A stretch of DNA of 64,000 nt from positions 1-64,000 of the forward strand of contig NZ_JAGDEL010000004.1 in assembly GCF_017497975.1 (NCBI RefSeq), read 5' to 3'. Under the pieces are notes generated by a model that had not been told where the DNA came from, did no database searches, and saw nothing but the letters and a program-made list of their open reading frames with translations. The first letter of the stretch is position 1, and every line of letters starts with the position of its first letter. This stretch comes from Metabacillus bambusae. GTDB lineage: Bacteria; Bacillota; Bacilli; Bacillales; Bacillaceae. The position numbers and the translations under genes were made by a program. Positions 1 through 9,516 of the stretch are shown here, piece by piece.

Positions 1-155
1 AATATTTGTCGAGGGAGTTTACCAGCCTGATACTCATCCATAAATCTATTTTTAAAGGAATCTGTATAAGTAATGGATCGCTCGCTAACACGTTCTATAT
101 TCGGATTCTTTTGAAGTACTTTTATCTTTTTAGTTGAAAATGTTATTTTACTCAT
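1..155 (-). CDS. IS3-type transposase OrfA, N-terminal part (partial)
   Basis: Reading from an ATG at 155 towards the left edge gives about 51 residues beginning MSKITFSTKKIKVLQKNP, followed by VSERSITYTDSFK and EYQAGKLPRQIF. This is the start of the helix-turn-helix OrfA protein of IS3-like elements common in Bacillaceae; OrfA binds DNA and is joined to OrfB by frameshifting. The call is by recognition of the N-terminal pattern. The gene runs off the window, so intactness and OrfB cannot be judged. It lies in the same direction as the esterase-like gene it interrupts. Confidence 0.6.
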   Translation of the reverse strand, partial: MSKITFSTKKIKVLQKNPNIERVSERSITYTDSFKNRFMDEYQAGKLPRQI

Positions 156-247
156 GTTGTCCCCTAATCCCCATTATCTTGAAATTAAAGTATATAAAAA
201 AATACCTATAGATGAAACACTCTTTTATAAGTGTCCTATCTATAGGT
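1..247 (-). mobile_element. End of an IS3-type insertion element, entering from the left edge
   Basis: The element carries the start of an OrfA-like transposase gene (1-155). Its right end appears to lie near position 240. There the reading frame of the neighbouring esterase-like gene loses family resemblance, and an imperfect inverted repeat (204-247, arms ACCTATAG/CTATAGGT) is found. The exact terminus and any target duplication cannot be fixed because the other end is outside the window. Confidence 0.55.
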
Positions 248-516
248 ACCATATTAAATCGATCATCTTTTTTACTTACATGAATTTTAAATGTGTCCTT
301 TGAAACAGAATTCTCAGGTACTGGTACTCCTAAATCAACTATTACCTTTGTTACCGTTGCGCCCCAATCTTCAATCTCAATAACAGTTTGATATGAGGTT
401 TGGTGCATTTTGTTGTCTTCTTTTGCATAGGCTCCCGAACTGAACAAAAAGGCAAAACTTGCTACTAACGTAAATGATAAGATGAATTTAGTGTGGTTAC
501 TTAGTAATTTTAACAC
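148..516 (-). pseudogene. Secreted esterase-like protein, truncated by an IS element
   Basis: The frame begins with a clear signal peptide (MLKLLSNHTKF, a hydrophobic stretch, then SGAYAKED). It continues for about 65 residues (YQTVIEIEDWGATVTKVIV, SKDTFKIHV) that resemble the N-terminal domain of secreted Bacillus alpha/beta-hydrolase or esterase proteins. After about residue 92 (NMVPI) the sequence becomes low-complexity IS end sequence and stops after 122 residues. The hydrolase domain is therefore missing. A cre-like site lies upstream at 584-597, so the original gene may have been under catabolite control. Family assignment is tentative; truncation by the neighbouring IS end is well supported. 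Confidence 0.6.
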
Positions 517-583
517 CTTCTACTTCCTCCTTTTAATAGTTAATACGTTTACTTCCTTTCATTTTTAATGAAGTCGACAATGT

Positions 584-597
584 TGTAAGCGCTTTTC
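584..597. promoter_or_regulatory. cre-like CcpA site
   Basis: TGTAAGCGCTTTTC matches the cre consensus TGWAANCGNTNWCA except at the 3' end. It lies about 70 bp upstream of the truncated esterase-like gene. Confidence 0.45.
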
Positions 598-945
598 TAG
601 AGGTTATCTTATCCTATCTCTAATTCACTTTAAAGTTCTAAAAATATAACTGAAGTTCAAGAAATGTGATTTTGAAGGTTTTATATGTGAGGTTTTGATT
701 TTAATACACTTTCCTTAAACCCTTACTATTGGAACTTTATTTACATAAAAAAAGAATCTTCTACCCAAAGAATAGGTTTAGAGATTCTTTTTAAACAATA
801 GTTGTTTATGATAAACTTTTGTATTTGAAAATAAGTTTTGACAGAGTCTCAAAGGTAGATGCCTAATCTTTCTATTAAAACTCTTCAAGGTTTGAACTAA
901 TATATTTAGGTATTTAGTAATAAAATCTACTTAGAGCAAGAAAAG
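598..945. other. Intergenic, no gene seen
   Basis: AT-rich sequence between the esterase-like remnant and the first sulfatase. Apart from the terminator at 751-790 no coding frame or repeat was recognised. Confidence 0.6.
751..790. terminator. Rho-independent terminator, possibly bidirectional
   Basis: Arms AAAGAATCT (751-759) and AGATTCTTT (782-790) are flanked by A- and T-runs on both sides. It lies downstream of the sulfatase that ends at 946 on the minus strand and probably ends that operon. Confidence 0.65.
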
Positions 946-2415
946 TTATGAACCCAATACAAACTCCCTCGGATGACGTCTCTTTAATTCAGGTACAGCA
1001 TGACTTCTTCCCGTCTCAATAAGCCATTCTGTATAATCTTTAAGCGCACCTTTTGCATGATATGGCCCACCCTCTTTCATGACGGTTCTCATTGGGTCAA
1101 TATCAGAAGGACTTGTTGCCATCATCTCATCATGCCATTCATTTAAATAATAAACCGCATCTCGGCATATGTCAGGTCTATCACTAGCAATATTATGTTG
1201 CTCATGAGGGTCTTCTATTAGATTAAATAACATCTCTTTGTCAAACAGATGATATCCGTCATGGTACGTTCGGACATATAGCCAATCGTCAAATCTTACA
1301 CTACGTTGACACACATGTGCACATTGAGAGACGACCAAAAATTCTCTACCTGCCTTCTCCCCTCGTTGAATTGTTTTGGCAAAGCTCTGTCCATCCCAGT
1401 TTGGAGCAGGATCTTTTCCAACCATTTCCGCAATAGTAGGTAAAATATCAAGATGATAATGAAGCTCATTATCTACATGTCCTTTTTGACATCCAGGCCA
1501 GCGAATAATCATCGGAATATTACATGTTCCTTGATCTGCAGTTCCATGTTCTCCATATATACCAAGTTCGCCCATGTTCTCACCATGGTCAGCAGAAATA
1601 ATGATTATGACCTCATCCATAACCCCTTGTTTCTCTAACAGATCAAAGATCATACCGATTTGATTATCCATATGTCGAACACCACAATCATAACCATCAA
1701 TCATATTGCGCAACTCATCCATATCTTTAATTTCGCCTGGGTATCGTGGATAATCAGGACTTGTTTGGTTATTAAACATGTTTATTTCATTCACGCTATG
1801 TGGGCCCACTTTTTGCTTGTGTGTTTCAAGCACATCTTCGGTTAGCCACGATGGAAGAGGCTCGTTCTCGAATGGATTACCAAAGATCTCAGGTGCTCTA
1901 TAAGGTGTATGTGGGTCCCAGTAGTTTACATAGAGCATCCAATTGTCAGCTTTACCGTTCTGATCAAGCCAATTTAATACGACTGGAGTAACTTCTTCAC
2001 CGGATTCCATCCCACTTTTTCCAGTGTTATACATCTCATTGAACCCTGCATAAAATGTCCAAGCAGAATGACGCTCAGCAAACGGACTAACTAATGACGT
2101 TTTCATCCCTAAAGATCTAAAGAAGGCAGGAAAACTCTGTGTAGCAAGATTATCCTTAAATTGGCGATCTATTCCTTCATGACGCACATCAGCAGCAGTT
2201 CCCCCGTGACCTACAACCCCAGAATGAATTCCCAGCTTTCCTGTCATAAGGGCTGTACGTGACGGTAAACATGGAGCATCGGAAGTATAATAGTTTGTAA
2301 ATCTTATTCCTTCATTCGCCATTCGATCAATGTTAGGTGAAGTGTTACGATGGTACCCATAGCAGCCCAAATGACTTGGAGTAGTTGAATCTAAATCTAA
2401 GAATAATACTCTCAT
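946..2415 (-). CDS. Cytoplasmic S1-family sulfatase (first of three)
   Basis: 489 residues with the sulfatase signature C-L-P-S-R at residues 49-53. Cys49 is the residue converted to formylglycine in this family. Metal-ligand motifs are visible: D7 and D9 at the N-terminus, and D276-H277-G-E-N. W-D-P-H-T-P (166-171) is a further conserved block. There is no signal peptide; the protein starts directly at the first strand (MRVLFLDLD), so it acts in the cytosol and hydrolyses an imported sulfate ester. It follows the permease gene by 32 bp and closes the binding protein-permease-permease operon. Its closest relative here is the sulfatase at 6355-7896. The substrate cannot be read from the sequence. 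No formylglycine-generating enzyme or anSME is encoded in the window. Confidence 0.93.
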   Translation of the reverse strand: MRVLFLDLDSTTPSHLGCYGYHRNTSPNIDRMANEGIRFTNYYTSDAPCLPSRTALMTGKLGIHSGVVGHGGTAADVRHEGIDRQFKDNLATQSFPAFFRSLGMKTSLVSPFAERHSAWTFYAGFNEMYNTGKSGMESGEEVTPVVLNWLDQNGKADNWMLYVNYWDPHTPYRAPEIFGNPFENEPLPSWLTEDVLETHKQKVGPHSVNEINMFNNQTSPDYPRYPGEIKDMDELRNMIDGYDCGVRHMDNQIGMIFDLLEKQGVMDEVIIIISADHGENMGELGIYGEHGTADQGTCNIPMIIRWPGCQKGHVDNELHYHLDILPTIAEMVGKDPAPNWDGQSFAKTIQRGEKAGREFLVVSQCAHVCQRSVRFDDWLYVRTYHDGYHLFDKEMLFNLIEDPHEQHNIASDRPDICRDAVYYLNEWHDEMMATSPSDIDPMRTVMKEGGPYHAKGALKDYTEWLIETGRSHAVPELKRRHPREFVLGS

Positions 2416-2447
2416 TCTGTATATCTCTCCCTTTAACTTATATAGTT

Positions 2448-3272
2448 TTATCCTTTAACTGCTCCAGCAATTCCATCTACAAAATAACGTTGTAAGAATA
2501 GGAAAATAATAATAATTGGTACTAGAGCGATCGTTCCACCAGCAGCAATTCCTGTCCAATCAACAATATTCTCACCACGAAGAGTGTATAAACCAACTGC
2601 TAACGTTCTCAGTTCTGGTGTGCTAAGAGTTAATACCAATGGTAAGAGGAATGAATTCCATGTCCACACGAATTGCATAATGATAACACTTCCGATTATC
2701 GGTTTAGATAATGGCATAATGACGTGGATGAATGTTTGAAAGAAGTTACATCCATCGATTATTGATGCTTCCTCTAATTCCTTTGGTACAGCCCTAAAGA
2801 AACTAGCAAAAAGTAATACGAACAATACGTGTCCACCACCAGATTCTGCAAGGATGATTCCAAGTAGTGAATTCATTAGCCCCATTTCTTTTATTAATTG
2901 AAAGATGGGAATGATGGAAAACTCCAATGGAAAAAAGATACTAGCCCCAAGCACTGCCATAAACAATTTCTTTCCTGGGAAAGAATATCTACCAAGTGCA
3001 TATCCACAAGTTGCAGTTATGAATAAAACAATAGCAATAACGGCTACTGTTATAATGACAGAATTGATGAAGTATCGATCGAAGTTTCCAGCATCCCATG
3101 CACGGGTAAAGTTCGACATATCGAAAGTAGATGGAATTAAGCTCAACCCTTTTGTGAAAAATTCAGAGTCACTTTTAAAGGCTGCTGAAACCATCCACAA
3201 AAAGGGATAAATCCAAACAAATAAAACAGCAACTAGTGTAGTGTGTGTAACGATTTTACCTACTTTGTTCAC
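2448..3272 (-). CDS. ABC sugar-type permease, MalG-like (CUT1)
   Basis: 274 residues with about six membrane segments. The cytoplasmic EAA loop (EEASIIDGCNFFQTF) contacts the ATPase. The N-terminus carries the usual first helix after a short basic leader. It begins one base after the stop of the MalF-like partner (3273), so the two are translationally coupled and form the heterodimeric channel. No ATPase gene is in the operon; CUT1 systems of Bacillus commonly share one MsmX-type ATPase encoded elsewhere, which is the likely case here. Linkage to a sulfatase suggests the cargo is a sulfated sugar or similar ester. Confidence 0.92.
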   Translation of the reverse strand: MNKVGKIVTHTTLVAVLFVWIYPFLWMVSAAFKSDSEFFTKGLSLIPSTFDMSNFTRAWDAGNFDRYFINSVIITVAVIAIVLFITATCGYALGRYSFPGKKLFMAVLGASIFFPLEFSIIPIFQLIKEMGLMNSLLGIILAESGGGHVLFVLLFASFFRAVPKELEEASIIDGCNFFQTFIHVIMPLSKPIIGSVIIMQFVWTWNSFLLPLVLTLSTPELRTLAVGLYTLRGENIVDWTGIAAGGTIALVPIIIIFLFLQRYFVDGIAGAVKG

Positions 3273-4235
3273 TTATTCCATCCCCTTTGCATTTTGTTTA
3301 AACGGACGTTTGATAATTGCTTGAGCAATACCGATGAATACAATCGTCAAAGTAAAGAAAATGGCAGCTGCTGATGCATAGCCTAATTGAGGGAGACCCA
3401 TTTCACTTGAAAAGGCATAACGGTAAATATAAGTTGATACAACATCTGTCGAAAAAAATGGTCCTCCATCCGTCATCGTTTTGATTAAATCAAATACCTT
3501 TAATGAACCGGCTACATTTAATAAGAGAATAACAACTCCGATTGGAATAAGCTGTGGAAGCGTTATATAAAAGAACGTTTTTACATGCCCAGCACCATCT
3601 ACCTTTGCGGCCTCATACAGTTCCTTAGGTATGCTTTGAAGTCCTGCTAACCAATAAATCATGTTCATCCCTAAATTCTTCCATACATAGATTAAGATGA
3701 CGGTTGTCATGGCCATTTTTGCATCACTTAACCAGTTAATTGGCTGATCAATGAGGTTTAATTTTATTAATGCAAAATTCACAGCACCATCTGAACCCCA
3801 AATATACACCATGATGATCCCAACAATTGATGCAGTTGTGACAACAGGAATAAAGAAAAGAGTACGGTATACACTTGCATATCGAAGTTTAGGATTATTC
3901 AAGATAAGTGCAACGAACAATGCAAGAATAAGTAGTAAAGGAACAGCACCTACCATAAAAACAAAACTATTTTTGTAAGCATTCCAAAAGTGGGGATCTT
4001 TAATAACCTCTTTAAAGTTTTCAAGGCCCACAAACGCTACGTTAGAATTTAGTCCTGACCAGTCTAGCATTGAATAATACCAGTTAATTACAATCGGCCA
4101 ACCTTGGAACAGTGCATAAAAAATTAGATTTGGCAAAATAAAGAGCCAGCACCACAAGTTCGTTTTTCTAGATAATGAACCCTTACGAACTTTTTTAACA
4201 GTTTTGGTCGAGAGTACTATATCTGTATTGTTCAT
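3273..4235 (-). CDS. ABC sugar-type permease, MalF-like (CUT1)
   Basis: 320 residues: a basic N-terminal tail of about 28 residues, then six hydrophobic segments. The EAA loop reads YEAAKVDGAGHVKTFFYITLP, where the conserved glycine and the EAA..DGA pattern identify a binding-protein-dependent permease of the CUT1 class. It is the second gene of the operon, 67 bp downstream of the binding protein. That gap contains a hairpin, which would allow more binding protein than permease to be made. It pairs with the MalG-like subunit. Confidence 0.92.
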   Translation of the reverse strand: MNNTDIVLSTKTVKKVRKGSLSRKTNLWCWLFILPNLIFYALFQGWPIVINWYYSMLDWSGLNSNVAFVGLENFKEVIKDPHFWNAYKNSFVFMVGAVPLLLILALFVALILNNPKLRYASVYRTLFFIPVVTTASIVGIIMVYIWGSDGAVNFALIKLNLIDQPINWLSDAKMAMTTVILIYVWKNLGMNMIYWLAGLQSIPKELYEAAKVDGAGHVKTFFYITLPQLIPIGVVILLLNVAGSLKVFDLIKTMTDGGPFFSTDVVSTYIYRYAFSSEMGLPQLGYASAAAIFFTLTIVFIGIAQAIIKRPFKQNAKGME

Positions 4236-4261
4236 ATAATCCCTTCTTTCTTGTACAAAAG

Positions 4262-4293
4262 AAGGCGAGTATATCTTCCATTAAACCCGCCTT
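4262..4293 (-). terminator. Intra-operon hairpin after the binding-protein gene
   Basis: On the minus strand, AAGGCG pairs with CGCCTT across a 20-base loop and is followed by a T-rich stretch. It sits between the binding protein and permease genes, where partial terminators or mRNA-stabilising hairpins are usual. The stem is short. Confidence 0.4.
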
Positions 4294-4302
4294 TATTTGC
4301 AA

Positions 4303-5772
4303 TTATTTTAGTTCTGCATAATCCTCTTCTGTATAATTTTCCATCGGATCCCAATTCGCGAATTCAAAATCTGAACGTTCCGCTTCTACTCCTTTTTCAC
4401 TTGCAGCAGAAAGTGCTTTGTCCCAGGCTGTTCCTAACTGTTCTGAGTACTTTCCTAATTCTCCTTCATAGTCAGATACAGCTCCGGCTACAACTCCACC
4501 AAGAATTTCACCCACATTAGGACTTACATCTTTAAATTCAGCAAACACTGCAGATGTATTTGGGTTTTTGACACTTGGATTAGGAATAACTCGACCAATC
4601 TCTTGAGAAATATCGTAGTATTTTTGTAGTTGCTCAACTGTGATATATTCTTCATTAATTCCCTTTACAATAGAGAATGCTCCTCCTTTTGTCGTTTGTT
4701 CCTGTTGAAAATAGTCTCCACCATAAAATTCCTTAAGATATAACGCGGCTTCTTCTGGATGTTCTGAAGTAGCTGATATTCCCATCCATGCTGCATTACT
4801 TATAATGGATAATGAACCTTTTCTTCCTGAGTCTGGAACTGGTGGGGCCATAACTCCATACTCTAAATCAGGATTATCCTTGTTCCAAACACCAATACAC
4901 CATGCCCCTTGAACAATAAATCCTGCTTGCCCCTGTCCAAATAGCGCTCTTGCTTCAGGTGCCGAAATATTCATTGTCTTCGGATGGAAGCTACCATCTT
5001 CCTTAATGCCTTTAAATAGTTTAAATAAATTAAGTACAGGTTCACTATCATACGTCGTTTCATTTGTTGCGAGGCTAATAGGTGAGTTAGCGTTTATCCC
5101 ACTTCCTCCTAGTGATGACCAGTCTCTTACCGTCTCCAACCAGCGGTTACTTTGTTTCCCACCTTCAATTATTCCGTAATATTTACCTTCTCCAGTTTCT
5201 GTTATTTTCTCTGCAGCTTCTCTAAATTCTGAATAGGTTGTAGGTGGTTGCTCAGGATCTAAGCCTGCTTCTTTAAATAATTTTTTGTTATAAAATAGTA
5301 GACTACTAGGTACATAAGCAGTTTCTGGGATTGAATAGATTTCTCCATCAACCATTGTAACTCCATTTTGAAATGTACCTTCCACAAAGATATTTTTAAA
5401 TTCATCATCTATATACGGATCAAGTGGCTGATACCATCCGTCCTTTACAAGAGTTGCTAATTTCATTCCACTAGGAACAGGGAATAAATCTGGAGCTTCT
5501 CCAGAGTTTACTGCTGTTAAAATAGTATTTTTATATTGATCAATTGTAAGTTGCGTATACTCCACTTGGATATTGGGGTATTTTCCCATAAACTTTTTAT
5601 GGAATTCCTCACGTATATCTTTCGTACTGTCGCTCCAATCCATTACACGTAAGACTACTTTTCCATCATTTTCTCCCTCTTCTCCCCCTGCTTCTTCACT
5701 TGATGACACACAAGCTGTGAGTGAAAATACTAATAATGTACTTAATAGCAATATCAACCACTTTTTTCTCAT
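4303..5772 (-). CDS. Extracellular solute-binding lipoprotein, CUT1 family 1
   Basis: 489 residues from the ATG at 5772. This start is chosen because it follows AAAGGGGAG at a normal distance and begins a proper lipoprotein signal (MRKKWLILLLSTLL, lipobox SLTAC with Cys21). An upstream in-frame TTG would place charged residues before it. After an acidic linker, the body resembles the maltose/oligosaccharide-binding family (for example NGVTMVDGEIYSIPE, FGQGQAGFIVQGAW). It would capture the substrate outside the membrane for the two permeases downstream. The gene opens the operon; upstream lie a -10 element, a cre site and a direct-repeat operator shared with the symporter operon at 9362. Confidence 0.92.
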   Translation of the reverse strand: MRKKWLILLLSTLLVFSLTACVSSSEEAGGEEGENDGKVVLRVMDWSDSTKDIREEFHKKFMGKYPNIQVEYTQLTIDQYKNTILTAVNSGEAPDLFPVPSGMKLATLVKDGWYQPLDPYIDDEFKNIFVEGTFQNGVTMVDGEIYSIPETAYVPSSLLFYNKKLFKEAGLDPEQPPTTYSEFREAAEKITETGEGKYYGIIEGGKQSNRWLETVRDWSSLGGSGINANSPISLATNETTYDSEPVLNLFKLFKGIKEDGSFHPKTMNISAPEARALFGQGQAGFIVQGAWCIGVWNKDNPDLEYGVMAPPVPDSGRKGSLSIISNAAWMGISATSEHPEEAALYLKEFYGGDYFQQEQTTKGGAFSIVKGINEEYITVEQLQKYYDISQEIGRVIPNPSVKNPNTSAVFAEFKDVSPNVGEILGGVVAGAVSDYEGELGKYSEQLGTAWDKALSAASEKGVEAERSDFEFANWDPMENYTEEDYAELK

Positions 5773-5812
5773 CAATGTAATTCTCCCCTTTGATATTTTC
5801 TCCACAAGATAA

Positions 5813-5899
5813 TGTAAGCGCTTAATATCTTGTTAATGCTAATTATAGATGGCTAGAAGGATCATGGTCCATGTATGATATTATGATTTCATGTATGAT
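5813..5899 (-). promoter_or_regulatory. Promoter with AraC-type direct repeats and cre site
   Basis: Read on the minus strand, the order is: direct repeats with left ends at 5888 (TTCATGTATGAT in plus orientation) and 5868 (TCCATGTATGAT), 20 bp apart; a TATAAT -10 at 5842-5847; then a cre-like TGTAAGCGCTTAAT at 5813-5826, downstream of the start region. The same order and spacing occur at 9574-9661. This suggests activation by an AraC protein and CcpA roadblock repression. Confidence 0.65.
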
Positions 5900-6303
5900 C
5901 TTTCAGAATATTCAATATAATGTTCCTAAACTCAAAACGTCTTTTTCTCTTACTGGTCACCTGTAATTTATTTAAGGGCAATTTTTTAATAAACGAGAGA
6001 AAAAGAGCTAAGCTACTCTTCTCCCCAAAAATGTAGAAAGTAATGACCATGTTTTTCACGTTTATCTTAAAGAGATGTTATTTAAATATACAAAGTGAGA
6101 TGTATCTATTCCTTCTTGTTTTATTTGTAGAGTTTCACTTTTCACCTGTTCCTCTATTTTGCTTCGACTTGCACTGCAGCAAGTTTTTGGCATCTTTTCC
6201 ATTGTCATTTTACCTCTGCATGCAAGAAAATAATAAGTGGTCAGTTAGTTAGCTACTATCTTATTTAATATTTACTTTTCTATTTCTTTGCTTAAGCAAA
6301 AAA
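5900..6303. other. Intergenic, no gene supported
   Basis: AT-rich spacer between the upstream operator of the ABC operon and the terminator of the second sulfatase. A 69-codon plus-strand frame exists at 6043-6252, but it has no ribosome binding site and no recognisable protein. Confidence 0.55.
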
Positions 6304-6337
6304 TACCTTAGTCTAGTAAAATACTAAACTAAGGTAT
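6304..6337 (-). terminator. Rho-independent terminator of the symporter-sulfatase operon
   Basis: TACCTTAGT and ACTAAGGTA arms enclose a second small stem. On the minus strand a run of six T follows. It lies 18 bp after the sulfatase stop codon. Confidence 0.75.
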
Positions 6338-6354
6338 AATAGCTTTATCATGAA

Positions 6355-7896
6355 TTAAAATAAATTTTTCATCATCGCACGAGTAAACGCAATTCTTGCT
6401 TCATCTATTTCTTCTGGAAACTCACTAGGATGTTTTTGTTTCAATTCATTAAATTGTCGTTCTCTTCCAGTTTGAATGAGTCTTTCTCCATAGTTTTTAA
6501 GGAATCCCTTCGTATGATATGGTCCGCCTTCTTTCATAACCGTCCATAGTGGATCAACATCATCCCCACTTCTTACCATCATTTCATCATGCCATTCATT
6601 TAAGTAGTATGTCGCTTCCATACAGATCTCTTTGTGTTGATCAGCAAGGTTGTTTTCCTCTCTAGGATCTTCTGCCAGATTAAATAACATTTCTTTTTCA
6701 AATAAATGATAACCATCATGATACGTACGCATATATAACCAATCGCCAAAACGTACGCTGCGTTGAGCAACGTGAGCACATTGAGAAACTACGAGATAGT
6801 CACGTCCACAATCTTTTCCTTCTTTTAATACAGAGGCATAACTTCTTCCATCCCAATCTGGTGATGCTGGTAGCTCAAGCATTTCTGCTAATGTAACAGG
6901 CAGGTCTAAGTGATAATGTAATCCTTCGTCTACAATTCCTTGTTGCATACCTGGCCAAGAAATAATCATTGGAATACGACATGTTCCATCATCAGCTGTT
7001 CCATGTTCTCCATAAATTCCTAATTGCCCCATATTTTCTCCATGATCTGCTGAGATAATGATAATCGTGTCCTCAAAAATCCCTTTTTCTTCTAACAAGG
7101 CAAACAATTTTCCAACATGATCATCAAGGTAACGAATACCACAATCGTATCCATCTATCATAGCTCTTAAATCGTCCATATTTTTAATCTCACCAGGACT
7201 TCTTGGGAATTTTTCACTTTCGACATTCGTATACGTGTTTCCATTATGATCAATAACTAATTCATGCACAGTATGAGGACCTACAGCTTCTTTATGCTTT
7301 TCTAACGTTTCTTCGTTAGCCCATTCTGGCAGCGGCTCTTCAGCAAAAGGATTACCGAAACTCTCTGGAGCACGATAAGGCGTGTGTGCATCCCAGTAAT
7401 TCACATAAAGGAGCCAATCATCTTTTTCAGCATTTCTCTCAATCCAATCTGTCACCACAGGAGAAACTTGTTCAGCTGATTCCATTCCAAACTTACCAGT
7501 GTTAATAATCTCGTTAAAACCAGCGTAAAAATTATATGTTGCATGGCGTTGTGGAAATGGACTTATTAATGTTGTGTTTAAACCTGCTCCTAATTGTAAG
7601 AAAGAAGGAAGCGATCCACCCACCGATAGTCTACCAAAAAGGTTACGATTAACTCCTTCAAGTTTCATATCCCCAGCTGTACCTCCATGGCCTACTAACC
7701 CATTTCGAATTCCAAATTGACCGGACATTAATGCAGTTCTAGAAGGTGCACATGGTGCATCTGAAGTATAGTAATTATTGAATCGTACTCCCTTTTCTGC
7801 AATTTTATCGATATTAGGTGACGTATTACGATGGTATCCATAACATCCTAAATGACGTGGGCTAACTGAATCTAAATCTAAAAATAATATTTTCAT
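6355..7896 (-). CDS. Cytoplasmic S1-family sulfatase (second of three)
   Basis: 513 residues, closely similar along its length to the sulfatase at 946-2415, including the unusual start LFLDLDS and the block CYGYHRNTSPNID. The formylglycine motif is C-A-P-S-R with Cys49, and the ADHGENMG metal-binding block is present. It has a C-terminal extension of about 25 residues (EEIDEARIAFTRAMMKNLF). There is no signal peptide, so it is cytosolic. It lies 101 bp downstream of the GPH symporter gene with a good AAGGAG site and is probably co-transcribed with it. The two similar paralogues presumably handle related sulfate esters that enter by different transporters; this is inferred from linkage only. 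Confidence 0.93.
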   Translation of the reverse strand: MKILFLDLDSVSPRHLGCYGYHRNTSPNIDKIAEKGVRFNNYYTSDAPCAPSRTALMSGQFGIRNGLVGHGGTAGDMKLEGVNRNLFGRLSVGGSLPSFLQLGAGLNTTLISPFPQRHATYNFYAGFNEIINTGKFGMESAEQVSPVVTDWIERNAEKDDWLLYVNYWDAHTPYRAPESFGNPFAEEPLPEWANEETLEKHKEAVGPHTVHELVIDHNGNTYTNVESEKFPRSPGEIKNMDDLRAMIDGYDCGIRYLDDHVGKLFALLEEKGIFEDTIIIISADHGENMGQLGIYGEHGTADDGTCRIPMIISWPGMQQGIVDEGLHYHLDLPVTLAEMLELPASPDWDGRSYASVLKEGKDCGRDYLVVSQCAHVAQRSVRFGDWLYMRTYHDGYHLFEKEMLFNLAEDPREENNLADQHKEICMEATYYLNEWHDEMMVRSGDDVDPLWTVMKEGGPYHTKGFLKNYGERLIQTGRERQFNELKQKHPSEFPEEIDEARIAFTRAMMKNLF

Positions 7897-7997
7897 AAAT
7901 AACTTCTCCTTTTCCCTTATTCTAGTTGTACGAGATTTTTTAAGTTTGATATGAAATAAGTTGACAACTTAGTTTTTTATAAAAAGCTATTTAATCA

Positions 7998-9362
7998 TTA
8001 CGCCTCTTTTGCAAGGGCTATATTTGAGTTATTTCTTTTATTTAAGTCTTCCACTACTTGACCATGAATCTTATCAAGTTTGTAGAATTGCAACAGAATG
8101 AGAACTAAGACAAAGCTGATGACAGGAAACCATATAAAACAAAATTCAATCGCTTTCAAAGTTTCCGTAGATTGTTGAGTTAAAGCTGGGTCATAGTTAT
8201 ATAGTGCTAATAACCAAGCTCCGGCAGCTCCTCCTACACCCATTCCAAATTTTGCTGCGAATGTTGAACCTGAATATAAAAGCCCCGTTGCCCGAACACC
8301 TGATTTCCACTCACCATAATCAATAGTGTCAGCAATAAGTGAGAATAATAAACTCGGAACGAAACCAAGTCCTAGTCCACCTATACCTACCCCGATCAAC
8401 AATAATGGAATAGATATTGTGATTGAACTGAAATAAATGATAAGCGATCCTATAATTGACACGATAATTCCAAACTGCATTGTTTTCTTACCACCAAGTC
8501 TCTTTGTAACAAATGGAATTAACATTAAAGAAACAATCGTTAAATAGTTTAAGGCCATAACAACTGGAACGATCTCTTCCCTGCCAAAATTATATTTAAG
8601 GAAATAAACTGTCGTTTGATTACGAATAATAAATACAAAGAAGAAGGCGAGTTTTGCAATAAAAATAATTAACCATGGTATATTAAACGCTTTAATTCCT
8701 TCACGAAACGGAATATTCTTTTTGCTATTGTAGTACTCTCTTTCTCTTGTATTCTTAAATGTAGTTAAAAACATTGGGATAGAAAGAACACCAAATAAAG
8801 TCATAGTTAGTGCGAAACCCTTTTCATCATTACCATTTCCTAAAAAAGCTACTAAAGGTAAAGCAGCAACTGAAACAATCAAACCACCAATCTGTCCGAA
8901 AATCATTCGTATTGATGTAACTTCATGTCGTTCTAGTGGATTATTTGACATGCTAGGCAGCATCGCTGATAAAGGAATGTTTATAAATGTATAGATAAAT
9001 CCAAATAAGATATAGCTGGAATAAGCAAATATTAATTTACCTTGTGTATTTAAATCTGGGGTTAAGAAGACCAAGACACCAATAACTGCAAATGGAATGG
9101 CTAACCAAAGAAAATATGGTCTACACTTCCCCCATTTCGTATTTGTGCGATCGATTATATATCCAGTAAGTAAATCAGAACCTGCATTAAGAAATTTACC
9201 TATTAAAAATAACGTACCAACAACTCCTGCACCAATACCATAAACATCCGTATAAAAATAAAGCAAATATGTTGAAACCATGACAAAAAGTAAATTAGAT
9301 GCTGTATCGGCTAACCCATAACTAATTCTTTCTTTCCATGAAACTTGATCTACTTTAAACAT
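7998..9362 (-). CDS. GPH-family sugar:cation symporter (MelB/YicJ-like)
   Basis: 454 residues, about twelve membrane segments. The family pattern is visible at the N-terminus (ISYGLADTASNLLF, LTGYIIDRTNTKWGKCRPYFL) and in the second half (SLIADTIDYGEWKSGVRATGLLYS). These are typical of the glycoside-pentoside-hexuronide symporters that take up glycosides or uronides with Na+ or H+. The ATG at 9362 is chosen because GGGAGG precedes it; an upstream in-frame ATG would overlap that site. The upstream region has the AraC/cre promoter module, and a sulfatase follows. The likely cargo is therefore a sulfated glycoside or uronide. Confidence 0.9.
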   Translation of the reverse strand: MFKVDQVSWKERISYGLADTASNLLFVMVSTYLLYFYTDVYGIGAGVVGTLFLIGKFLNAGSDLLTGYIIDRTNTKWGKCRPYFLWLAIPFAVIGVLVFLTPDLNTQGKLIFAYSSYILFGFIYTFINIPLSAMLPSMSNNPLERHEVTSIRMIFGQIGGLIVSVAALPLVAFLGNGNDEKGFALTMTLFGVLSIPMFLTTFKNTREREYYNSKKNIPFREGIKAFNIPWLIIFIAKLAFFFVFIIRNQTTVYFLKYNFGREEIVPVVMALNYLTIVSLMLIPFVTKRLGGKKTMQFGIIVSIIGSLIIYFSSITISIPLLLIGVGIGGLGLGFVPSLLFSLIADTIDYGEWKSGVRATGLLYSGSTFAAKFGMGVGGAAGAWLLALYNYDPALTQQSTETLKAIEFCFIWFPVISFVLVLILLQFYKLDKIHGQVVEDLNKRNNSNIALAKEA

Positions 9363-9516
9363 AAGTAATCCTCCCATATTTGGCTAAGCTAAAAATCAAA
9401 GTGAAGTGATTGGTTACTTTGTAGGACAAAATATTAATTTATATCTTGCGCCACCACCTTTACATTTAGTTAAGTCCGTAAATTACACTCCATATAGTAG
9501 TCCAATTTACGACTCA

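Noticed and set aside
6043-6252. 69-codon plus-strand frame
   Set aside because: No ribosome binding site, no family pattern, low-complexity hydrophobic composition in AT-rich spacer.
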